Source: an uncultured bacterium
GTDB taxonomy: Bacteria; Patescibacteria; JAEDAM01; Absconditabacterales; Absconditicoccaceae
NCBI GenBank assembly: GCA_937950065.1
Contig: CALFEN010000125.1
Location: forward strand, 1-6,980
Length of the DNA stretch: 6,980 nucleotides
Reading direction: 5' to 3'
The position numbers and the translations under genes are program-made. Under the pieces are notes generated by a model. That model was given only the letters and a program-made list of their open reading frames with translations, was not told the origin of the DNA and did not search any database. Shown here one piece after another: positions 1 through 5,972 of the stretch (position 1 is its first letter; every line of letters starts with the position of its first letter).

Positions 1-1305
1 TCAAGATATTTTTACTGTTCATGTATCTCTAAATACAACAACTCATCACATATTCCCATTCCAAGGGATAGGAATAATAGTGAGACCCACAGGGATTTCA
101 AAATCCGTATAATTTGGAACACTAACTATCTGTGTATAATATTTATAATATTTATATTTTAATCAATTTTTGAGCGTAAATGTATTTCATGACTTAGAAA
201 CTATTTTATTAAACTCATACTGTCATACTCCATTATATTGAGATGTTATTATAAAAATTTCCTCTCAAGCCGAAAATTTGGAAGCATCTGCTACTACCAA
301 AGATTTAGTTGACACTGCTGCATCCGCTGTACTATAAGTATAGTCATTAATTACTATTGTTTTAGGTTTAGTAGTATCTACATATCGCTCTTTTATAATT
401 TTTCACTTTCACTCGTAACACTGAACTTGAGCATAATATGTTCTTATTCAATTTATCAAGTTCTTACTAGGAGCTCATACAAAATTACCGGTCTGAAGAA
501 CGCTCATCGCAGTATAATTATATGTAATATCTTTATATGTGATTCCTCTTACCACTCAAGCGTTACATTTATCATCACAGTATTCTCCATTAAAATATAA
601 TCATGGTCAACATGTTTTAACATCTGGTACAGGAATTGTCCAACCTGTAAGTCAAATAATATTAGCTACTACGTTCCCCTCGCAACTTCATTTCAGATTT
701 AATAAATCCAACATGACTTGTCATGATGGTAAATTCCTTTTACGAGCATATTCATTTGTTTCATAATTCATTACGGTTATCTTGCTTGGGTAAGTCAACT
801 TATCTCATTGTTCACACGTACTTATTGTATTACTACTAATAATATATGGTGTCATATATTTCCCTCTATATATTTGCTCTCACGTTTCTTTATCTCTATA
901 ATCCTCTATCATAGTTCCTACTTCATATCATTTTGTATTTTCCCAAGGGTTAACAGCTTTAACATAACTGTAATAAACATTTTTATCACTTGGATCTACT
1001 GGTAACTTGCTAATATCAAGTCAGTTACCTATAACACTTTGATCTACGATTCATTGATAACCTATAAGAGTTCCGGATTGATCTAGTATCTCTATCTTAT
1101 CATTAGGATCAGGATAATCCTTATGGTTAAAATAGTATCCTCCTAAAGCTGTAGCTATACTATTAGCATCTGCATATCTTCTTGCATCTCTTCACTGTTT
1201 CATAAATTTTGCTGCCAAAAACCAACCAGCTGCCGATAGTACTATTATTATCACTATCGCTGTGGTCACTTCTATCAAAGTAAATGACTTCCTTGTATAT
1301 TTCAT
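1..1305 (-). CDS. type IV pilin-like / pseudopilin protein with long beta-rich C-terminal region (C-terminus beyond window)
   Basis: Read with UGA as glycine, this frame is open for 435 codons from ATG at 1305 to the window edge, so the C-terminus is missing. Residues 5-14 read RKSFTLIEVT, a class III prepilin signal: a basic start, cleavage expected between S7 and F8, Glu at mature position +5, then a hydrophobic helix to about residue 33. Residue -1 is Ser rather than the usual Gly. Residues about 45-115 look like an ordinary pseudopilin, with a YP pair near 64 and LPVDP at 101-105. Ordinary pseudopilins end near 150-200 residues, but this one continues. It has six cysteines (163, 208, 232, 243, 247, 296) and, from about 315, a beta-rich module with GEEIFII, QYEF, SGNT, VPNYTDF and WNGNMGGVVVFR. 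Similar patterns occur in large bacterial surface proteins (from memory). The likely role is a pilus-tip or surface adhesin. Prepilin identity is firm; the adhesin role is inferred. Confidence 0.85.
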
Positions 1306-1335
1306 TGTAAATATATAATTTGTAAATTTTCTTGG

Positions 1336-1363
1336 ATTATAAAAAAATTTTTTAGAATTTCAA
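1336..1363 (-). promoter_or_regulatory. promoter of the pilin-like gene
   Basis: On the minus strand, TTGAAA (1363-1358) and TATAAT (1341-1336) are separated by 16 bases. Transcription would start near 1329, about 25 nt before the pilin ATG at 1305. The site lies in the 74-bp gap after the ligA stop codon, so the pilin can be transcribed on its own. The architecture matches the two promoters near 4644-4726. Confidence 0.6.
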
Positions 1364-1379
1364 GTTATTTGAATACGAA

Positions 1380-3713
1380 TTACTCAAACAAATTTTGCTC
1401 CTGATATTTTATATTTCAGGTGTTTTCAAATTTTTCTTTGACAAAAGGATATCTCTCCCAAAATTTTTCAATTCAGTTTATTATTTCAATTCAGTATTTA
1501 GCAGCTTTTTCAAGTTTGGAGCCTCATCAAGTCCCTACTAATATAAAATCTGTTTCCATAGTCGGCATATCGTCAAAGGCGGCACCAAAACTTTCAAGTA
1601 TTTCTACTATTTCAGGTCTAGGCAAATCAAACTTTCAGGTAATGCTAAATCTCTTATCGGTAAGTTCATTTTCTACAGAGTTTATCTGATTATCAAAATT
1701 ATTGAATCTTACTCAAATTTCCTGCATAGATTTTAGTATATTTATATTTTCCTGTTTGGACATAAAAAACTTAAGAGAAGCCACTGTTTTTTCTCATATT
1801 CAGTAAATTTCATTTAAAAATACCTCATCTGTAAAATATCTATCCAGACAGGTATAGTCAAATTCTTTGATAAGTTCTTCTAGAGTATGTCAGTTTCACT
1901 GTGATATTATATTCAAATCATCGTAAATAGCTTTTTCTATAATTTTAGCAGATTTCTTTCATACAAATTTTATTCAAAGTCAGTTTATAATTCTTCGCAA
2001 TTGATTATTTTTTGATTTCTGGATTTGAAGCAACATTTCTGAAACTCTTTTTTTACCCATCAATGGCAGTGAAGATATTTTTAACCTTGTTTCAGGAATT
2101 TCTAGTTTGTATATATCAGCAAAATTTCTTATAATATTATTTTCTACAAGCAGTTCTACAAATTTATCTCCAAATCATTCTATATCCATACAGTCTTTGG
2201 ATACAAAATGCAAAAGCTGCTCCTTAATTACGCTAAAACAATTTATATTTCAACAGTAGAGATTTACTTCTCATTCTATTTTTACTGTTTCTGTATTGCA
2301 GACAGGACATTTGGCTGGCGGAGATATTTTTATCACGCAGTCAGAAATAATTTCATTTACTTGCTTCTTTTCTCAGTTAATCATATAATATGTTTTTCCA
2401 TTTTCAAAAACATATTCAAAATTATCTATCACACAGTCAGCTCTTTTTTCTTTGATTACGCCAAGTATGTATGGGATCACTTCTCCTGATCTCTGCACCC
2501 AGACATAGTCTCATATACATATATCTTTTTGAGCAATATAATCAAAATTATGCATACTTGCCCTAGAAATCTTTACTCATCATACGTTGACTGTTTCCAG
2601 TATAGCAACCGGAGTAATAGCTCCGCTGCGTCATACGCCAAATTCCACGTCAAGCAACTTCGTGGATATCTGTTTAGTAGGGAATTTGTAAGCCATTGCC
2701 CGTCTTGGATGATGATTTGTGCTTCATATGAGATTATGAATTTCAAGTTCATTTATTTTTATAACAAGTCAGTCATATTCTACTTCTCCATCTTCAAGAA
2801 TATTTTTAACTTTTTTATCCAGACAGTAATCTACTACATTCTCAATAGTTTTAAACTTCTTATAATTTGGATTTACTCCAAATCATATTTTATCAAGATA
2901 TTTTAATATATCATACTGTGTTTTGAGATTTAACTCGCTGGAACAATATAAAATTTCATAAACATAAGCTATAAGTCATCTGGAAGCTGTAATAGCTGCA
3001 TCAAGCTGTCTGAGACTTCCAGAAGCTGCATTTCTTGGATTGGCAAACAGAGCTTCTCATTCCAACAACCTTTGGGAATTTATTTTTTCAAAAGATTTTT
3101 TTGGCATTACAACTTCAGCCCTCAAAGAAATCTGATCTGTCTTTTCAAACTCTTTAACAGTCAACGGCACATTTATTATAGTCCTTATATTTTTAGTGAT
3201 ATTTTCTCATACAGCCCCGTCTCATCTGGTAATGCCAGCCCAAAGCTTTCATTTTTTATAAATAAGTTCCACGCTAAGTCAGTCATATTTGGGTTCTACT
3301 ACAAAACTTCGTTTAGTTATTTCCAACTTATCCAAAGCTCTAGCCAAAAAATCATTTCGGTCTTTGAGATCTTCAGCGTTATAACTATTTTCCAGACTAA
3401 GCATTTCCTGTAGATGCTTTTGCTGCTTAAACTCTGATTGTATCTGATTTACCAGTCTCTGGGTAGGACTTTGTATGTCTACCAAACTTGGAAAACGCTT
3501 TTCTATATCTTTGAGAATAGTAAAAAGACTATCATACTCATAATCAGAAATTGTAGGTGCAGAATTTATATAGTATAAATAATTATGATAATTTAAAACT
3601 TTAATTAATTCAGGGTAATATTTTTGAGCAAGGGAGAAATCTATATTTTGTTTTTTTACAAATGTTTTTAATAAATTTTCAGTAATCTGGTTTAATTTTT
3701 TATTATCAAACAT
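1380..3713 (-). CDS. ligA: NAD+-dependent DNA ligase LigA
   Basis: LigA seals nicks in DNA during replication and repair, using NAD+ and releasing NMN and AMP. Read with UGA as glycine, the frame gives 777 residues from ATG at 3713 to TAA at 1382-1380, longer than the usual 650-700. In order: an N-terminal Ia region with YHNYLYY and SDYEYD; LSLEN; adenylation motif EPKYDG with catalytic Lys 142 (its Gly is a TGA codon); TRGDGAVGEN; FANPRNAASGSLRQLD; YDGLVIK; YKFPT; the OB fold with GVGRSGAITPVA and SRASMHNFDYI; four zinc-binding cysteines (469, 472, 487, 492); helix-hairpin-helix repeats with GLGIKFVGKKSA and YGIGEKTVASL; and a BRCT domain from about residue 695. The last cysteine pair is C-x4-C, where E. 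coli LigA has C-x5-C. About 30 glycines are UGA. No Shine-Dalgarno is seen before the start. It lies downstream of and in the same direction as the NrtR-like gene, with its own promoter candidate. Confidence 0.97.
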
Positions 3714-3725
3714 TTTTATTTTTTT

Positions 3726-3752
3726 ATTATAAATTTTTATTTAATATATCAA
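3726..3752 (-). promoter_or_regulatory. candidate ligA promoter
   Basis: On the minus strand, TTGATA (3752-3747) and TATAAT (3731-3726) are 15 bases apart, one less than in the other promoters of the window. The -10 box ends only 12 bases before the ATG at 3713, which would leave a leader of about 6 nt, so the ligA mRNA may be nearly leaderless. The surrounding sequence is very AT-rich, so chance matches are likely. Confidence 0.4.
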
Positions 3753-3783
3753 AGAAGACACAAAAATCAAGAAAATCATAAAT

Positions 3784-3798
3784 TTTGATTTAATCAAA
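3784..3798. repeat. perfect palindrome TTTGATT-T-AATCAAA
   Basis: Two 7-base arms flank a single T. It lies about 30 bp upstream of the candidate ligA -35 box, a position that would suit an operator. No thymine-rich tail follows on the minus strand, so a terminator is unlikely. Chance is possible in DNA this AT-rich. Confidence 0.35.
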
Positions 3799-3884
3799 GA
3801 ACATTATCAAATTACTAAACGAAATAAGTTAAATAAAACATATTTTATTAATTTCAATTTATATATATTTTTACCCAAGATAAG

Positions 3885-3901
3885 GACACACAATATGTGT
3901 C
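3885..3901. repeat. inverted repeat GACACA-N5-TGTGTC
   Basis: Six-base arms flank a 5-base loop, 41 bp past the stop codon of the NrtR-like gene. It is more GC-rich than its surroundings. It could mark the 3' end of that transcript or bind a protein, but the minus-strand sequence after it has no uridine run, so it is not called a terminator. Confidence 0.35.
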
Positions 3902-3942
3902 ATGTGAAATAAAGATTAAAATATATTAATAGAACTACAAAA

Positions 3943-4602
3943 CTAAATTATATCTACAATTTCCACATTCTTATTTTTAAATTCAAACAATTTACCAGGT
4001 CTATGATTTACTCCAATTTCTTTTTCTCAAGTTTCCCTTATAATATCAAGTTTCTCAATCTTTTTCCTAAAATTCCTCACATCAAACCTTTGACTAAATA
4101 TAATCTCATAAATTTCCTGTAAATCTGAAAAACGAAATTTCTCCGGCAATAAAAATTGAGCCAAATTTGTATATTCAAGTTTTGATTTTAGTCTCTTTAC
4201 TCACCACATTACCATATCTTTGTGGTCAAAAGCAAGCTTTGGAAGTTTATCTATAGGGAAGAATTTAGCTTCCTTGGCGTCTGTGCCGGCTTTCAAGGTA
4301 ACGTTCTTATTATTTACTATAGCAAGATATGCTACACTGACTACTCTTCATCTAGGGTCTCTATCTATTTTGGAAAAAGTATATAACTGCTCCAAATAAA
4401 CATTCCTAAGATTAGTTTCCTCTTCAAGCTCTCTATATGCTGCCTGCAAAGTGTCTTCGTCTTCCAATACGAATCATCAAGGTATCGCCCGCATATCTTT
4501 AAATGGCTCTGTCAACCTTTTTATCAACAACAGTTGGAGCTTCTGATTTATTATAGTGAATATAAGAGAATCTACAGTAAGCAATATATTTTGTCTAGTC
4601 AT
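3943..4602 (-). CDS. nrtR: Nudix-domain transcriptional regulator, NrtR-like (NAD metabolism)
   Basis: Read with UGA as glycine: 219 residues, ATG at 4602 to TAG at 3945-3943. An N-terminal Nudix hydrolase domain (about 5-135) carries a near-complete Nudix box at residues 43-65: G43, E49, R57-E58-L59, E61-E62, L65. The usual late Gly is Asn 64. G42 and G43 are consecutive TGA codons. A C-terminal winged-helix-like domain (about 148-212) with [29 protein letters not shown] and HRPGKLFEF is characteristic of the NrtR/Nudix-wHTH family. Such proteins bind NAD-related nucleotides, typically ADP-ribose, and control NAD biosynthesis or salvage genes. The metal-binding glutamates are present, so hydrolase activity may remain. 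The gene is divergent from pncA-X-pncB across a 305-bp region with matching promoters and palindromes, which fits control of that operon and of itself. An ADP-ribose pyrophosphatase without regulatory role is the alternative. Five of eight glycines are UGA. Confidence 0.82.
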
Positions 4603-4643
4603 TAAATGTTTTTTATTAAATAATACTTTATTATTCTAATTTC

Positions 4644-4671
4644 ATTATATATAAAAGATTAAACATTTCAA
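4644..4671 (-). promoter_or_regulatory. promoter of the NrtR-like gene
   Basis: On the minus strand, TTGAAA (4671-4666) and TATAAT (4649-4644) are separated by 16 bases. The predicted start is near 4637, giving a leader of about 35 nt. Its -35 box lies 27 bp from the -35 box of the divergent pnc promoter, and the two spacers resemble each other (both contain ATCTTTT). Confidence 0.6.
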
Positions 4672-4678
4672 GAGTTTT

Positions 4679-4691
4679 TGTAATTTTTACA
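4679..4691. promoter_or_regulatory. candidate operator, palindrome TGTAA-TTT-TTACA
   Basis: A perfect 5+3+5 palindrome. Its centre, base 4685, is exactly midway between the two divergent -35 boxes (4671 and 4699). This is where a dimeric regulator could control both promoters. The adjacent NrtR-like protein is the natural candidate, by inference. Confidence 0.5.
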
Positions 4692-4698
4692 CTTTCTC

Positions 4699-4726
4699 TT
4701 GAAATATACATCTTTTTGTATATAAT
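4699..4726 (+). promoter_or_regulatory. promoter of the pncA-X-pncB operon
   Basis: TTGAAA (4699-4704) and TATAAT (4721-4726) are separated by 16 bases. Transcription would start near 4733, about 175 nt before the pncA ATG. The spacer is filled by an inverted repeat, so a bound repressor would block polymerase directly. Confidence 0.65.
4704..4723. promoter_or_regulatory. candidate operator, inverted repeat ATATACA-N6-TGTATAT
   Basis: Two perfect 7-base arms around a 6-base spacer span the last base of the -35 box, the whole spacer and the first half of the -10 box of the pnc promoter. This placement is typical of a repressor site. The -10 box contributes TAT to the right arm, so part of the symmetry may be incidental. 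Confidence 0.5.
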
Positions 4727-4732
4727 ACAATT

Positions 4733-4907
4733 ACTCAAGAAATACAGGATTGGTTTTGAACCTTGATATAAGGCTGCATTCAAACAATCCTATATCAAAT
4801 AATGTCATATCAAACAAATATAAAAAACTCTAAAATAATAATTATGATTTTGACACAAGCACAAAACATAATTTTAAATTTGCTTTAAATCCTAATCAAA
4901 TATCAAA
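4733..4907 (+). promoter_or_regulatory. long 5' leader of pncA with composite hairpin, candidate cis-regulatory RNA
   Basis: The leader of about 175 nt holds no plausible gene. A composite stem spans 4746-4791: AGGATTG (4746-4752) pairs with CAATCCT (4785-4791); TTTGAA (4755-4760) pairs with TTCAAA (4779-4784); CCTT (4761-4764) pairs with AAGG (4770-4773), closing the loop GATAT. The 8-mer ATATCAAA occurs at 4792-4799, 4807-4814 and 4900-4907, the last abutting the start codon. TTGATAT (4763-4769) in the apical part is complementary to seven bases of each copy. A competing small hairpin, GGTT-TTG-AACC (4752-4762), shares bases with the main fold. I do not recognise a known riboswitch class. 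No uridine run follows the stem, so it is not an obvious attenuator. Confidence 0.4.
4850..4878 (+). promoter_or_regulatory. possible second, weaker pncA promoter
   Basis: TTGACA (4850-4855) is a perfect -35 consensus, followed 17 bases later by TTTAAA (4873-4878), a poor -10. If used, transcription would start near 4885 and skip the hairpin leader. Confidence 0.22.
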
Positions 4908-5525
4908 ATGGAAAATAAACTCTCCCCAGATTCTGCCTTGATAGTGGTAGATTACCAAAATGATTTTGTCTCTCCCAGATGAGCACTTTATGTAAAATGA
5001 GCAGAAACTATATCACAAAGCATAAGTAGCTTAATAGCAATATTTGGATTACAAGGTTTGAAACTAATTGCAACAAAGGACTGGCATCCCCAAAATCATA
5101 TCTCATTTGCCTCTTCCCATGGACTCAAACCATTTGAAAGTAAAAACTGAAACATGCTTTGGCCTGACCATTGTATAGCAAACCTACGATGATCGCAGCT
5201 TTTCTGACTTTCCGACGAAATCTTTCACAAGATTATTTTAAAATGATATGAAACCGACAAAGACGCCTACAGCGGATTTAAATGAACTGATTTAAAAGAA
5301 TATTTAGGCCAAGACTGAATAAAAAAACTATATCTGTGCGGAGTCGCTACTGATTATTGCGTAAGAGAAAGCGCTTTAGACTCTATAAAATTATGATACA
5401 AAACTTATTTATTTACAGATGCTGTCAAGGCTGTAGCTCAAACAAGCGAAAACGCCGTATTAAAGGATCTTCAAGAAATATGAGTAAATCTTATAGATTT
5501 TGATTACTTAAAAAAAATTGTCTAA
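4908..5525 (+). CDS. pncA: nicotinamidase PncA
   Basis: PncA hydrolyses nicotinamide to nicotinate and ammonia in the cytoplasm, the first step of deamidating NAD salvage. Read with UGA as glycine: 205 residues, ATG at 4908 to TAA at 5523-5525, close to the family's usual length of about 180-215. The cysteine-hydrolase triad is visible: D15 in ALIVVDYQNDF, K112 in ILKGYETDKDAYSGF, and nucleophile C151 in LCGVATDYCV. The metal-binding signature is D58, H60 and H64 in TKDWHPQNHISFA, plus H88 in LWPDHC. Ten of 16 glycines are UGA, including G113 after the catalytic lysine. It is first in the operon, 42 bp before the next gene. There is no Shine-Dalgarno; ATATCAAA lies directly against the start codon. 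The chosen ATG puts the first catalytic residue at the usual distance from the N-terminus. Confidence 0.95.
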
Positions 5526-5567
5526 TAGTTACTGTAATAAATACATTTATATATTAAATTTAATAAA

Positions 5568-5948
5568 ATGCGTAACAAACCAGAAATACCTTCAAAGCAA
5601 GAAAAACTAGCAAAAAGAAAACCTTCCTGATCTCAAATTTGAAGAAAAGTAGCTTGAGAATTAAAATCTGCTCTAGAGTGAATACCTATACCAAACAAGA
5701 AAGATTATCTTGAACTCAAAATGGGATGAAAATTTGTCAAAGAATATATGGCGAAGATCACTAGAGAACTTGAGAAATATAATCCTTGAGATGAAATATG
5801 AATTCAAGCACCAGAAGGTTATTCTATATCAAGACAAATGTTGGAATTCGTAGCAGGACTCTTAAGAAAAAATTGATGGGAGGTCAAAGTATGCTTTGAA
5901 TCTTCATGTATGTGAGAAAGAGGATATTCCTATCTTACTTTAAAATAA
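5568..5948 (+). CDS. uncharacterised small protein in the NAD salvage operon
   Basis: Not recognised. Read with UGA as glycine: 126 residues, ATG at 5568 to TAA at 5946-5948. Residues 1-35 are rich in Lys and Arg and probably flexible. Residues about 46-126 look like a small alpha/beta domain: a charged helix (about 48-70), a strand near DEIGIQAP (75-82), a helix (about 86-101), a strand near WEVKVCF (104-110), and a short end with Cys 109, Cys 114 and YSYLTLK. There is no signal peptide or membrane segment, so it is probably cytoplasmic. About nine glycines are UGA. It lies 42 bp after pncA and 24 bp before pncB, with no clear promoter of its own. A role in nicotinate salvage or its control is suggested only by position. 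Confidence 0.8.
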
Positions 5949-5972
5949 TTTTATATTATAAAAAATACTAAA

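Larger units (their letters stand above)
3714..3942. other. AT-rich intergenic region between the NrtR-like gene and ligA
   Basis: This 229-bp stretch separates two genes read in the same direction. No open frame of note is seen on either strand with UGA as glycine. It holds the candidate ligA promoter and two short palindromes (3784-3798 and 3885-3901). No convincing intrinsic terminator for the upstream gene is visible. Confidence 0.6.

Noticed and set aside
1290..1325. A copy of the TGTATAT half-site near the pilin start
   Set aside because: No matching opposite arm at the right distance; the sequence falls within the first codons of the pilin gene.
1341..1353. A-run followed by T-run after ligA as a terminator
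   Set aside because: The stem would contain only A-T pairs, and the run is better explained as the spacer of the pilin promoter.
539..3413. Plus-strand open frames of 65-125 codons across this region
   Set aside because: They lie opposite the pilin-like gene and ligA, which are continuous on the minus strand with UGA as glycine and have clear family motifs; the plus-strand translations match nothing and are low in complexity.
3885..3901. Intrinsic terminator for the NrtR-like gene
   Set aside because: The stem is only 6 bp and the minus-strand sequence after it has no uridine run.
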